Shown in pieces: positions 1 to 9,080 of a stretch of DNA of 24,158 nucleotides. Made by a program: the position numbers and the translations under genes. The stretch lies in NCBI GenBank assembly GCA_002478745.1, contig DLQI01000011.1, positions 25,453 through 49,610 on the forward strand. Reading direction: 5' to 3'. The stretch comes from Rhodobacteraceae bacterium UBA7436 (lineage in GTDB: Bacteria; Pseudomonadota; Alphaproteobacteria; Rhodobacterales; Rhodobacteraceae). Positions within the stretch are counted from its first letter, which is position 1. Each line of letters begins with the position of its first letter. Below the pieces are notes generated by a model. The model did no database searches, was not told the origin of the DNA, and was given only the letters and a program-made list of their open reading frames with translations.

Positions 1-160
1 CGCTTGCCCGCGCCAACCTCTCGAGGGTGATATAGCCCTGCCTATGTGTTGGTGCAAGAGGGTCGTTAAAAATGCCTGTGACCTAACGTTGTCGGTCAGG
101 GGATTGTACCTGAAGACCCTGCATGGCAAGCCTTTGGTGCAGCAGCCAAGGAGCCAGAAC

Positions 161-1129
161 ATGAAAAATGCAGAACACGTCACCTTTGGTGGTTCAGCGC
201 TGGATCGCGCGGGCGAAGTTCGTAGTAACCCTAACATCATTCAATCTATGAAGCAGGCGTCTGATTCTACGGTTGTTGTATTTTGGCGCGGTAAGCCGTT
301 GATACATAAAACAAGGCCCGCAGGTTTGATGCGTCTTGGGTTGGATCATCCGATTCTTGAAGGCGCTTCGGATCATTTGATTTTACTGGGACGTGAAGAC
401 GGTGTTGCAGTTTTTGCGCACGACCTGTCTGCTTGGGAACCCGATGAACTAGACGCTGATGCGCTGGGCGGTTTTCTTGATCCAAGTGAACAGCAGCATC
501 CAAGCCTGTCAGAAAATCAAGTATTCGCTGAACTACGCCGTGTCATGACGTGGTTGAACCCGCGTGATGCGGAATTGGCTGCCTCTGGTCGTGCAATTTT
601 TAGTTGGCACGAAAGCCATGGATTTTGCGCAAAATGTGGTGTGCAGTCGGTTGTTTCAAACGCAGGTTGGCAGCGTAATTGCCCTTCGTGTCATGCACAC
701 CATTTTCCCCGCACTGACCCTGTGGTGATTATGCTGATTACCAGCGGCGACAGTGTGTTGATGGGACGATCACCGGGGTGGCCCGAGGGTATGTATTCTT
801 TGCTCGCTGGGTTTGTTGAGCCTGGTGAAACTTTGGAGGCGGCCGTTCGCCGCGAGGTATTTGAGGAATCTGGTGTGCGTGTTGGTGATGTAAGCTATTT
901 GTCCAGCCAACCATGGCCATTCCCTGCATCCTTGATGTTTGGCTGCGCGGGCGTTGCATTGTCTGACGAAATTAACATCGATCCTGTCGAAATTGAGGAT
1001 GCTATGTGGGTCACCCGAGACGACATGATGCGCGTCTTTGCTGGTGAGCATCCAAAGATTTTGCCTGCACGTAAAGGTGCTATTGCACACTTTTTATTAG
1101 AAAATTGGCTTGCAGATTCAATGGATTAA
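161..1129 (+). CDS. nudC: NADH pyrophosphatase (Nudix hydrolase NudC)
   Basis: Hydrolyses the pyrophosphate bond of NAD(H) to NMN(H) and AMP; NudC-family enzymes can also remove NAD caps from RNA. The 322-residue protein shows the family plan: a variable N-terminal half, then a zinc ribbon with two Cys pairs (CAKC and CPSC), then a Nudix box reading GFVEPGETLEAAVRREVFEE, followed by SQPWPFP, the signature that separates NADH pyrophosphatases from other Nudix enzymes. The frame stays open upstream to an ATG at 44, but I chose 161 because AAGGAG lies at 148-153 with correct spacing and the family's N-terminus fits. The next gene follows after 34 bases on the same strand. Identification is firm; the start is likely. 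Confidence 0.94.
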   Translation: MKNAEHVTFGGSALDRAGEVRSNPNIIQSMKQASDSTVVVFWRGKPLIHKTRPAGLMRLGLDHPILEGASDHLILLGREDGVAVFAHDLSAWEPDELDADALGGFLDPSEQQHPSLSENQVFAELRRVMTWLNPRDAELAASGRAIFSWHESHGFCAKCGVQSVVSNAGWQRNCPSCHAHHFPRTDPVVIMLITSGDSVLMGRSPGWPEGMYSLLAGFVEPGETLEAAVRREVFEESGVRVGDVSYLSSQPWPFPASLMFGCAGVALSDEINIDPVEIEDAMWVTRDDMMRVFAGEHPKILPARKGAIAHFLLENWLADSMD

Positions 1130-1163
1130 GGGGAATGTGACGTAAAACAGATGAGGCAAAATC

Positions 1164-1625
1164 ATGAAGTTTAGCACGCGTGAAGATGTGGAAGTCCCAA
1201 TTGATCAAGCTTTTGCTTTGATCTGTGATTTCGACGCCTATGAACGCAGTGCAATGCGCCGCGGAGCTGAAGTGCGCCGCATGGACGACATGACGAAGCC
1301 AGGCGTAGGCATGAAATGGGCTGCTTCATTCAAGATGCGAGGTAAAAAGCGTGATCTGGAAATGGAAATGATCCGCTTTGAAAGGCCAAACGAGATTTGC
1401 GTGCTGTCCTCCACAAGCGGCATCGACGGCACTGGGCAGATCGAATTGCTGGCTTTGTCACGAAATCGGACACGTGTTTCTGTCCTGTTTGAATTGAAAC
1501 CCACAAACTTGTCCGCGCGACTGTTGGTTCAGTCACTTAAGCTTGCAAAGAATTCGCTCACGAAGCGTTACAAGCTTCGTGTCGCTGAGTATGCTAGAAG
1601 TATCAAAGATCGTCACCAAAGCTGA
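1164..1625 (+). CDS. SRPBCC (START/polyketide cyclase-like) family protein
   Basis: A 153-residue protein with the look of the SRPBCC helix-grip fold: it opens with a strand like MKFSTREDVEVPIDQAFALI (ligand-pocket proteins of this class begin this way), followed by a DFDAYERSAMRRG helix and alternating strands, and ends in a long amphipathic helix. Members bind hydrophobic ligands or act as cyclases or chaperone partners, but nothing here fixes a ligand. GAGG seven bases before the ATG supports the start. It lies 34 bases after nudC and is probably co-transcribed. It converges on pheA with a 25-base gap in which I see no terminator. The family call is fairly sure; the function is unknown. 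Confidence 0.8.
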   Translation: MKFSTREDVEVPIDQAFALICDFDAYERSAMRRGAEVRRMDDMTKPGVGMKWAASFKMRGKKRDLEMEMIRFERPNEICVLSSTSGIDGTGQIELLALSRNRTRVSVLFELKPTNLSARLLVQSLKLAKNSLTKRYKLRVAEYARSIKDRHQS

Positions 1626-1650
1626 ATATAGCCAGTTTTGACCGAGTGCG

Positions 1651-2481
1651 TTAGTTACGGCCTTGGGCGGCTGGGTAGACACCCAACACTTCCATCATGT
1701 TCGTGAAGTAACTCATTTCCTCCAGGGCGCGTGCCACAGCAGCGTCTTCGGGGTGCCCTTCGATGTCCGCATAAAAGCGCGTCGCGGTGAATGCACCGCC
1801 GACCATATAACTTTCCAGCTTGGTCATGTTGATGCCATTGGTAGCGAAGCCACCCATTACTTTATACAGCGCTGCTGGAATGTTTCGGACTTCAAAGACG
1901 AAGGTCGTCAGCATTTTTTCAGCGCGGCGCGTCGAATCGGGTTCCGGGGACATCAAAAGAAAACGGGTTGTATTGTGCCCTTGGTCCTCGATGTCTTCGG
2001 CCAATATATCCATATCATAGATGTCGGCGGCTACAGATGATGCCAATGCGCCAACACCGGTTTCGCCCGTCTGTGAAATTTCGGCGGCTGCGCCAGCGCT
2101 GTCGACCGCGGTTTCCGAGGTGATTCCATTTGCATCCAAAAATGCGCGCGCTTGCGGGATAAGGACCATGTGGGCACGGACATGTTTGATTTGTTCCAAG
2201 GTCTGACCTCGATTTGCCATCAAACTAATGCGAACACGGACAAATTCTTCGTCGATTATGTGCAGGCCACTTTCCGGTAGAAGTCGGTGGATATCAGCCA
2301 CGCGGCCATAGGTCGTGTTCTCGACTGGTAGCATGGCCAAATCGGCTTGACCGTTGCGTACAGCGTTCAAAACGTCTTCGAATCCTAAGCAAGGGACCGG
2401 TTGGGCATCTGGTCGCGCTTTAAGGCACGCTTCGTGGCTGTAGGCACCTAAGGCACCTTGAAAGGCGATACGTTGTGTCAT
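1651..2481 (-). CDS. pheA: Prephenate dehydratase
   Basis: Converts prephenate to phenylpyruvate in phenylalanine synthesis. The 276-residue protein is the monofunctional type with no fused chorismate mutase. The catalytic domain begins with the typical IAFQGALGAYSHEA and carries LPVENTTYGRV near 51-61 and the diagnostic NTTRF at 170-174. A C-terminal ACT domain (about 193-270) should sense phenylalanine. The canonical ESRP of that domain reads ESYM here, which I believe occurs in relatives, so it need not mean loss of feedback. AAGGA seven bases before the ATG supports the start. It is transcribed away from the cytochrome gene, sharing a 131-base intergenic region. The chorismate mutase supplying its substrate is at 23391-23687. 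Confidence 0.95.
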   Translation of the reverse strand: MTQRIAFQGALGAYSHEACLKARPDAQPVPCLGFEDVLNAVRNGQADLAMLPVENTTYGRVADIHRLLPESGLHIIDEEFVRVRISLMANRGQTLEQIKHVRAHMVLIPQARAFLDANGITSETAVDSAGAAAEISQTGETGVGALASSVAADIYDMDILAEDIEDQGHNTTRFLLMSPEPDSTRRAEKMLTTFVFEVRNIPAALYKVMGGFATNGINMTKLESYMVGGAFTATRFYADIEGHPEDAAVARALEEMSYFTNMMEVLGVYPAAQGRN

Positions 2482-2612
2482 TTCGTGGTCCTTAAATGTC
2501 AGTTTGGCCTAATTTTATGTATCAGGGCGATTGGTCGCGGTAACTACACCTAGACAGAGCCAAATGGAACCAATAGATACGCGCCAAACCTACAGATATG
2601 GGCGCGTTACTT

Positions 2613-3119
2613 ATGTTCGATACAATGACACTTACTAAAATTGGCGGCGGTCTATTTGGCGCGTTGCTTATCATGCTTCTCGGCAAATGGGTTGCTGAAG
2701 AAATTTATCACATGGATAGCCATGGCGAAGCTGCGTACGTCATCGAAGTTGAAGACGCGCCTGCAAGCGGCGACGAAGTCGCTGAGGTAAGCATCGAAGA
2801 GTTGTTGGCATCTGCTGACATCGCAAAAGGTGCGAAAGTATTTAAGAAATGTGGCGCTTGCCACAAACTTGAAGCTGGCGCGAACGGCACAGGTCCATAC
2901 CTTTACGGTGTTGTGAACCGCGATATCGCTGCAGCAGAAGGCTTTTCCTACTCTGGTGTTCTTGCTTCATTGGAAGGCAACTGGGACGCAGAAGCTTTGA
3001 ACGGTTTCTTGACCAAACCTAAGACATACGCACCGGGCACAACTATGGGCTTTGCAGGTTTGAAAAAACCACAAGATCGCGCTGACGTGATCGCCTATCT
3101 GGACAGCCTTGACGACTGA
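2613..3119 (+). CDS. Membrane-anchored c-type cytochrome (CycM/c552-like)
   Basis: A class I cytochrome c tethered to the inner membrane, of the kind that carries electrons from the bc1 complex to terminal oxidases in alphaproteobacteria. An uncleaved hydrophobic anchor lies near the N-terminus (LFGALLIMLL), followed by an acidic linker, then the haem site CGACH and, near the C-terminus, TTMGF, where the Met is the likely sixth haem ligand. The best start is ATG 2613 (MFDTMTL), with GGGCG upstream; an in-frame ATG at 2598 would add five residues but has no clear ribosome binding site. The gene ends just before an intrinsic terminator. The haem protein call is sure; assignment as CycM is by architecture. 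Confidence 0.88.
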   Translation: MFDTMTLTKIGGGLFGALLIMLLGKWVAEEIYHMDSHGEAAYVIEVEDAPASGDEVAEVSIEELLASADIAKGAKVFKKCGACHKLEAGANGTGPYLYGVVNRDIAAAEGFSYSGVLASLEGNWDAEALNGFLTKPKTYAPGTTMGFAGLKKPQDRADVIAYLDSLDD

Positions 3120-3144
3120 TCCAAGATCAAATTTTAGAAATTAG

Positions 3145-3175
3145 GGCCGGATGCACATCGCATGCGGCCTTTTTT
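3145..3175 (+). terminator. Intrinsic terminator after the cytochrome c gene
   Basis: Ten-base arms at 3145-3154 and 3160-3169 pair with one mismatch around a five-base loop, and six T residues follow directly. It sits 25 bases past the cytochrome stop codon, exactly where a rho-independent terminator is expected. Confidence 0.85.
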
Positions 3176-3329
3176 CTGTCCGTTGCGTTTCTAAATTTGA
3201 TCTAATTTGGCCTGAATTGTGGATTAAGGGCCTGTTCACGAATTCTCAACTTGATTGTAACGTTGCTGGCCGTTTAGCGTAGCTGAGTTATATCTGTGTA
3301 AACATTGATGAAAATAGAGGATCAGCCAC

Positions 3330-5261
3330 ATGTCCCAGTCTCGCATGAATGCCAAATCCAAATCTGTCGATTTGCGACCAGTTTTACTGAGTATTGGAGC
3401 ATTGGCGCTGATCACGGTTAGTTTGTTTGCCAGCACATTGCGTGCGCAAGAGAAGACAATCGTTTCGCACGGTTATTCATTCTACGGTAATTTGGATTAT
3501 CCAGCGGACTACACGCACTTTAACTATGTGAACCCTGATGCGCCCAAGGGCGGCGAGATTTCAATCGGTACCGTTGGTACGTTTGATTCGATGAACCCGT
3601 ATTCGCGCAAAGGCCGCAGTGGAGCATTGGCTAGCGTCATGTATGAAAGCTTGTTGGGTGAAGGTGTGAACCAAACGCCTGCGCCAGCGGACGTGTACAG
3701 CCAAGCATATGGTTTGCTGGCTGAAAGCCTCGAATATGATGAGGGCCGCAACTGGGTGATATTTAACATGCGCCCAGAAGCCAGATTTTCGGACGGCACC
3801 CCTGTGACTGCCCATGATATTAAGTTCAGCCACAACCTATTGCTTGATGAAGGTTTGAAATCTTACGGTGATGCAGTTCGCAAGATGATCCCGAAAGTTG
3901 AGATACTTAACGACCACAAGATTAAGTTTTACTTTGCTGAAGGCATTTCGCGCCGAAGCCTAATCGAATTGGTGGGCGGCATCCCTGCGTGGTCCCAAAA
4001 GTGGTACGAGGAAACTGGCCTTGGTTTGAACGAAAGTCGGATGGAGGTTTCTCCTGGTTCTGGTGCGTATATGATTGAAACCGTCGATGTGAATCGTCGC
4101 CTCGTTTACAAACGCAATCCTGATTATTGGGGCAATGATTTGCCGTTCAATAAAGGTCGCAACAATTTCGATTTAATTCGCATTGAATATTTCGGAGATG
4201 ACACAGCCGCGTTTGAGGCATTCAAAGCTGGTGAATACACATTCCGTCAGGGGCGTAATTCTAAGAAGTGGGCGACAGCCTATGAGTTCGAAAAAGTCCA
4301 GAACGGACAGATCGTTAAGAAAAACCTTCCTAATGGTTCCCCTCCGTCGCCAAGTGGATTTGTGTTTAACCTAGGTTCCGAGGTCCTAAAGGACAGCCGT
4401 GTGCGCCATGCAATTGCGTTGGCCTATAATTTTGAATGGACAAATGAATCTCTTCAACACGGATTGTTCAAACAACGTGCTTCGTTCACCCAAGACACGC
4501 CACTTATGGCAAGAGGTGTCCCTGAGGGCAAAGAGCTAGAGATTTTGCAATCGCTTGGTGATTTGGTTCCTGATGAAATCTTGAACGAACCTATCAAGAT
4601 GCCACACACCTCTAGTGCAAATCGTTTGTTGGATCGGCGCAATATTCGTGCTGCAAGTAAACTTTTGGATGAGGCCGGTTGGGCCGTTGATGCGAGCGGC
4701 GTTCGCCGTAATGCAGCAGGCGAGGCGCTGGAACTTAGCTTCTTATATAATTCAAGTTCTTCTGACACGCTGAACGGTATTGTTGAGAACTTTATTAGCA
4801 ACGTTGATGCACTGGGTGCTAAGCTTAAACTAGAAAGCGTGGATTCATCACAATTTACGTCCCGTCGGCGCGATCGCGACTACGATATGATCTTTAGTGG
4901 TTATAGCGCATTCTTGGGGACGGGGACTTCATTGCCCCAACAGTTTGGGTCTGAAGATGCTGCATACTCACTGTTCAATCCAGCAGGTTTAGCTAGCCCC
5001 TTGGTGGATGCGGTGATCGATGCCTCGTTACAAGTTCTGACACGCGAGGACGAAGTCGCATCATTGATGGCGCTGGATCGTGTCCTTCGCCATGAGTTCA
5101 TCATGATTCCAGTGTGGTACAATGCGTCTCACTGGGTGGCGTATTATGACCAATTCGGGCACCCTGAAACGATCCCTGCCTATGGTTTGGGATATCTCGA
5201 TTTTTGGTGGTTTGAAGAAGACAAAGCCGCCAAACTTCGTGAATCTGGCGCGCTGAGATAA
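3330..5261 (+). CDS. yejA: Periplasmic peptide-binding protein of a Yej-type ABC importer
   Basis: Solute-binding protein (family 5, oligopeptide class) that captures peptides in the periplasm for the permeases encoded next. The 643-residue precursor has a charged N-region and hydrophobic core (about 18-36) ending LRAQEK, a Sec signal peptide. The mature start SHGYSFYGNLDYPADYTHFN with NPDAPKGG is typical of YejA-like proteins, and FSDGTPVTAHDIKFS is the family 5 signature. GAGGA precedes the ATG. First gene of yejABEF; the yejB start follows after seven bases. In Enterobacteria this system imports microcin C and peptides; in Agrobacterium a Yej importer with its own binding protein takes up muropeptides. 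Substrate here is not decided by sequence. Confidence 0.9.
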   Translation: MSQSRMNAKSKSVDLRPVLLSIGALALITVSLFASTLRAQEKTIVSHGYSFYGNLDYPADYTHFNYVNPDAPKGGEISIGTVGTFDSMNPYSRKGRSGALASVMYESLLGEGVNQTPAPADVYSQAYGLLAESLEYDEGRNWVIFNMRPEARFSDGTPVTAHDIKFSHNLLLDEGLKSYGDAVRKMIPKVEILNDHKIKFYFAEGISRRSLIELVGGIPAWSQKWYEETGLGLNESRMEVSPGSGAYMIETVDVNRRLVYKRNPDYWGNDLPFNKGRNNFDLIRIEYFGDDTAAFEAFKAGEYTFRQGRNSKKWATAYEFEKVQNGQIVKKNLPNGSPPSPSGFVFNLGSEVLKDSRVRHAIALAYNFEWTNESLQHGLFKQRASFTQDTPLMARGVPEGKELEILQSLGDLVPDEILNEPIKMPHTSSANRLLDRRNIRAASKLLDEAGWAVDASGVRRNAAGEALELSFLYNSSSSDTLNGIVENFISNVDALGAKLKLESVDSSQFTSRRRDRDYDMIFSGYSAFLGTGTSLPQQFGSEDAAYSLFNPAGLASPLVDAVIDASLQVLTREDEVASLMALDRVLRHEFIMIPVWYNASHWVAYYDQFGHPETIPAYGLGYLDFWWFEEDKAAKLRESGALR

Positions 5262-5268
5262 TCTGCAC

Positions 5269-6360
5269 GTGAGCTCATACATACTAAGACGGCTTTTGCT
5301 GATTATTCCAACGCTGTTGGGTATTCTGTTAGTGAATTTCACCTTGGTGCAGTTTGTGCCCGGTGGCCCAGTTGAGCAGGCGATTGCGCGTGCTCAGGGG
5401 CAAGGCGATGTGTTGGAGGGCATAACAGGCGCTGGCAGTGATGCTGGCGTTGATGATCTTAGCACGGGATCCGACAGCCAATATATTGGCGCACGTGGTT
5501 TGCCGCCTGAGTATATCAAAGAGCTAGAGGCGGAGTTTGGCTTTGACAAACCACCGGTCCAGCGTTTCGTGAATATGGTCTGGAACTATGTCCGTTTTGA
5601 TTTTGGTGAAAGCTATTTTAGATCGATTTCGGTTATTGATCTTGTGAAGGAAAAGCTGCCCGTCTCTATCACACTTGGCCTTTGGTCGACGTTGATTGCC
5701 TACGCGATTTCGATACCTTTGGGCATTCGCAAAGCGGTCAAAGATGGGTCGCGGTTTGATACATGGACCAGCGCGTTTATCATCGCGGCCTATGCGATCC
5801 CTAGCTTTTTATTCGCAATCATGCTGTTGGTTCTGTTTGCGGGTGGCAGTTATTATCAATGGTTCCCGCTGCGTGGTCTGACCTCTGACAATTTTGATGA
5901 TCTGACAGCGATGGGTAAGGTGCTGGACTATTTCTGGCACATCACGCTACCAGTACTGGCGGGTACCATTGGTGGCTTTGCGACCCTGACTTTGCTGACC
6001 AAAAATAGCTTTTTGGATGAGATCAAGAAGCTGTACGTGGTGACGGCCAAAGCAAAAGGCCTAAGCGAACGCCAAGTTCTTTATGGTCACGTTTTTCGCA
6101 ACGCCATGTTGATTGTTATCGCTGGTTTTCCAAGTTTGTTTATCTCGGTCTTCTTCGGTGGCTCCCTGATTATCGAAACTATCTTTTCACTCGATGGCCT
6201 CGGCCGTTTGGGATTTGAGGCAGCCGTCGCACGTGACTATCCAATTGTATTTGGCACGCTGTACATCTTTGGTTTGATGGGTTTGCTCGTCGCGATCCTG
6301 TCAGACCTGATGTATGTACTTGTCGACCCGCGCATCGATTTTGAGAAGAGGGAAGGCTGA
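5269..6360 (+). CDS. yejB: ABC importer permease YejB
   Basis: First of the two membrane permeases of the peptide importer. The 363-residue protein has an N-terminal membrane helix (about 6-30, with LLIIPTLLGILLVNF typical of DppB/OppB-type permeases), an inserted periplasmic stretch rich in Gly and Asp (about 40-75), and then the binding-protein-dependent transport domain. The cytoplasmic EAA loop that docks the ATPase is visible as AKAKGLSERQVLYGHVFRNA. Translation begins at a GTG, seven bases after yejA; the spacing suggests coupling. The stop codon overlaps the next start by one base. The long insertion between the first helix and the core is seen in YejB-type permeases. Very sure of family. 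Confidence 0.92.
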   Translation: MSSYILRRLLLIIPTLLGILLVNFTLVQFVPGGPVEQAIARAQGQGDVLEGITGAGSDAGVDDLSTGSDSQYIGARGLPPEYIKELEAEFGFDKPPVQRFVNMVWNYVRFDFGESYFRSISVIDLVKEKLPVSITLGLWSTLIAYAISIPLGIRKAVKDGSRFDTWTSAFIIAAYAIPSFLFAIMLLVLFAGGSYYQWFPLRGLTSDNFDDLTAMGKVLDYFWHITLPVLAGTIGGFATLTLLTKNSFLDEIKKLYVVTAKAKGLSERQVLYGHVFRNAMLIVIAGFPSLFISVFFGGSLIIETIFSLDGLGRLGFEAAVARDYPIVFGTLYIFGLMGLLVAILSDLMYVLVDPRIDFEKREG

Positions 6361-7466
6361 TGGCTATGTCGCCCCTAAACCAACGTCGCTGGCGCAATTT
6401 TCGCCGCAACAAGCGGGCGTACTGGTCGCTTGTGCTGTTCTCGATCCTTTTCGGGTTAAGCCTGTGCGCAGAGCTGTTGGCCTATGATAAGCCAATCCTT
6501 GTTCGCTATCAGGACAGTTATTACACCCCGATTTTGAATTTTTATCCTGAGACCGAATTTGGTGGCGACTTTGAAACTGAAGCGGTTTACCGCGATCCAG
6601 AAGTGGAATGCCTGATTGTTTCGGGAGGATTGGATATCTGTTTTGATGACCCTGAGGGTGTCATTGAAGACAGCGCTGATGGCATTGTGAATGGTGACGT
6701 GATCAACAAAGGTTGGACGATTTGGCCACTGATCCCTTATTCCTTCGATACTGCGGTGGAACGCCCGGGTGCGGCACCATTGCCGCCCAACGCCCAAAAC
6801 TGGTTGGGCACAGACGGGACCAAACGCGACGTGTTGGCACGAGTTATCCACGGCTTCCGTTTGTCAGTATTTTTCACGTTGATGGTGACCGGCGCTGCAA
6901 CGCTGATTGGTATCGTGGCAGGTGCGGTGCAGGGGTTCTTTGGTGGGCTGACAGATTTAATTTTCCAGCGCGTGATCGAAGTATGGTCCGCGATTCCTGT
7001 GATCTATGTCATCATCATTATGTTTGCTATTTTGGGGCGTAGCTTTTGGCTGTTGGTGTTCTTGTTGGTCCTGTTCTCTTGGACCAGCCTAGTCGGTGTT
7101 GTGCGTGCCGAATTTCTGCGTGCACGCAATCTGGAATACGTACGTGCCGCCCGTGCTTTGGGTGTTGGTAACGTCACCATCATGTTCCGCCATATGTTGC
7201 CCAATGCTATGGTGGCGACATTGACCATGCTGCCATTCCTGATCACGGGGACAATTTCGACCCTAGCGATCCTAGATTACCTTGGCTTTGGTTTGCCGTC
7301 TTCTGCCCCCTCGTTGGGGGAACTGACATTGCAGGCCAAACAGAACCTTCAGGCCCCTTGGTTGGCATTCACAGCTTTTGGTACATTCGCTGTTATGCTG
7401 TCGCTTTTGGTGTTCATTTTTGAAGGTGTCCGCGATGCCTTTGACCCACGAAAGACATTCCAATGA
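6360..7466 (+). CDS. yejE: ABC importer permease YejE
   Basis: Second permease of the importer, 368 residues. Helix 1 is at about 22-40; it is followed by an unusually long periplasmic segment (about 40-145) containing a cysteine pair separated by nine residues (CLIVSGGLDIC), then NWLGTDGTKRDVLARVIHG, the entry signature of DppC/OppC-type permeases, and the remaining helices. The EAA loop reads YVRAARALGVGNVTIMFRHM. The ATG overlaps the yejB stop as TGATG; another ATG two codons later could also be used. Its own end overlaps the ATPase gene by four bases (ATGA), so the products are probably made in fixed ratio. The long loop is characteristic of YejE. Confidence 0.92.
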   Translation: MAMSPLNQRRWRNFRRNKRAYWSLVLFSILFGLSLCAELLAYDKPILVRYQDSYYTPILNFYPETEFGGDFETEAVYRDPEVECLIVSGGLDICFDDPEGVIEDSADGIVNGDVINKGWTIWPLIPYSFDTAVERPGAAPLPPNAQNWLGTDGTKRDVLARVIHGFRLSVFFTLMVTGAATLIGIVAGAVQGFFGGLTDLIFQRVIEVWSAIPVIYVIIIMFAILGRSFWLLVFLLVLFSWTSLVGVVRAEFLRARNLEYVRAARALGVGNVTIMFRHMLPNAMVATLTMLPFLITGTISTLAILDYLGFGLPSSAPSLGELTLQAKQNLQAPWLAFTAFGTFAVMLSLLVFIFEGVRDAFDPRKTFQ

Positions 7467-9043
7467 CCGCTCTATTAGACGTGCAAAATTTGAATGTTGG
7501 CTTTCGCCAAGACGGCGTAGTGACACCTGCAGTGCGTGGCGTCAGCTTTACGGTGAACCGCGGTGAAGTTGTGGCCTTAGTTGGTGAGTCTGGATCAGGG
7601 AAATCTGTATCTGCGTTGTCCACTGTATCATTGTTGGGTGACAGCGCGCAGGTGACGGGCTCTGTCAAATATGATGGTCAGGAACTGATTGGTGCGGATG
7701 AACGACGCCTGCGCCAAGTACGCGGCAATGACATTAGTTTTATTTTCCAAGAACCAATGTCATCGTTGAACCCGCTGCACACGATTGAAAAACAGCTGAC
7801 CGAAAGTCTCGCGCTGCATCAAGGGATCATTGGGGCGCAGGCCCGTGGTCGTGTGTTGGAGTTGTTGGAAAAGGTTGGTATTCGTGACGCGGAGACACGG
7901 CTGTCCAGCTATGCGCACCAATTGTCAGGCGGGCAACGCCAGCGTGTGATGATTGCGATGGCATTGGCAAACAAGCCTGACATCCTGATTGCGGATGAGC
8001 CAACAACGGCTTTGGACGTGACCATTCAGGCGCAAATTCTTGATCTGCTGAAAGACCTGAAAGACGCCGAGGGTATGGGCCTTTTGTTCATAACACACGA
8101 CCTTGCAATTGTGCGCCGCATCGCGGACCGCGTGTTTGTAATGCAGCAAGGTGAAGTGGTTGAGAGTGGGCCAACGGCGGAATTGTTCGCCAATCCGCAA
8201 CACCCCTACACAATTAAATTACTCAGCGCGGAACCAAGCGGTCAACCCGAACCAGTTGCAGAAAATGCGCCAGTTGTTGTTGAAACGGATAAGCTCAAGA
8301 TTTGGTTCCCAATCCACGGTGGGATGCTGCGCAGAACGATTGGTCACATCAAGGCGGTCAATGCATCTTCATTGTCTGTCAGGGCAGGGGAGACGTTGGG
8401 CATCGTCGGCGAAAGTGGCTCTGGCAAGACGACGATGGCATTGGCCATTATGCGCCTGATCGCGTCTGAGGGCGGTATCACCTACAAAGGTCAGGACATT
8501 CGCAGCTGGTCGACCAAACAGCTGCGCCACCTGCGCAAAGACATGCAGATCGTGTTTCAAGATCCGTACGGCAGCCTAAGCCCACGTATGACATGTGCGC
8601 AGATTATTTCTGAGGGTTTGAAAATCCACAACGTTGATCCTGATCGTGATCAACGCGACCTTGTCGCTGAAGTGATGCTGGAAACGGGGCTCGATCCTGC
8701 AACGATGGATCGCTATCCACATGAATTTTCTGGCGGACAACGCCAACGCATTGCGATTGCACGGGCGATGGTTTTGCGACCAAAGCTTTTGGTTTTGGAT
8801 GAACCCACTTCGGCGTTGGATATGACTGTTCAGGTTCAGATCGTTGAGTTGTTGCGTGAGTTGCAAAAGAAATATGGATTGGCCTACTTGTTCATCAGCC
8901 ACGACCTGAAGGTCATCCGTGCGATGTCACACAAGGTGATCGTGATGAAACAGGGCGATGTTGTAGAACAGGGCACGGCTGAAGATTTGTTTGAAAATCC
9001 GCAAACCGAATACACACGCCAACTGCTACAAGCGACGCACTAG
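7463..9043 (+). CDS. yejF: ABC importer ATPase YejF (two fused nucleotide-binding domains)
   Basis: Powers the Yej peptide importer. The 526-residue protein fuses two complete ATPase domains. The first has Walker A GESGSGKS, signature LSGGQRQR and Walker B LIADEP; the second has GESGSGKT, FSGGQRQR and LVLDEP, each followed by the TALD or SALD D-loop and a switch histidine (THD and SHD). Oligopeptide-transporter-like C-terminal elements follow each domain (NPQHPYT after the first, NPQTEYT after the second). The start overlaps the end of yejE, so this is the last gene of the operon. Both halves keep all catalytic motifs, so both sites should be active. It ends nine bases before a hairpin. Confidence 0.94.
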   Translation: MTALLDVQNLNVGFRQDGVVTPAVRGVSFTVNRGEVVALVGESGSGKSVSALSTVSLLGDSAQVTGSVKYDGQELIGADERRLRQVRGNDISFIFQEPMSSLNPLHTIEKQLTESLALHQGIIGAQARGRVLELLEKVGIRDAETRLSSYAHQLSGGQRQRVMIAMALANKPDILIADEPTTALDVTIQAQILDLLKDLKDAEGMGLLFITHDLAIVRRIADRVFVMQQGEVVESGPTAELFANPQHPYTIKLLSAEPSGQPEPVAENAPVVVETDKLKIWFPIHGGMLRRTIGHIKAVNASSLSVRAGETLGIVGESGSGKTTMALAIMRLIASEGGITYKGQDIRSWSTKQLRHLRKDMQIVFQDPYGSLSPRMTCAQIISEGLKIHNVDPDRDQRDLVAEVMLETGLDPATMDRYPHEFSGGQRQRIAIARAMVLRPKLLVLDEPTSALDMTVQVQIVELLRELQKKYGLAYLFISHDLKVIRAMSHKVIVMKQGDVVEQGTAEDLFENPQTEYTRQLLQATH

Positions 9044-9051
9044 CGGTATAT

Positions 9052-9072
9052 CCAGATCTTACGCAGGTCTGG
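9052..9072. terminator. Hairpin between convergent yejF and D,D-carboxypeptidase genes
   Basis: Eight-base arms (9052-9059 and 9065-9072) pair fully, with one G-U wobble, around a five-base loop. It lies between two convergent stop codons only 37 bases apart, so it could terminate both transcripts. The tail on the + side is only moderately T-rich (GTTATTTTA), and there is none on the - side, so termination is likely but imperfect. Confidence 0.55.
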
Positions 9073-9080
9073 GCGTTATT

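Noticed and set aside
44..160. Possible 39-residue N-terminal extension of NudC from an upstream ATG
   Set aside because: The segment has no family-like content, and a strong AAGGAG site lies just before ATG 161.
1..160. Possible RNA gene or end of another gene at the left edge
   Set aside because: No cloverleaf, strong hairpin or recognisable protein segment could be found; nothing is supported beyond the nudC ribosome binding site.
3176..3329. Promoter for the yej operon
   Set aside because: The operon should have one here, but no -35/-10 pair is convincing by eye, so none is called.
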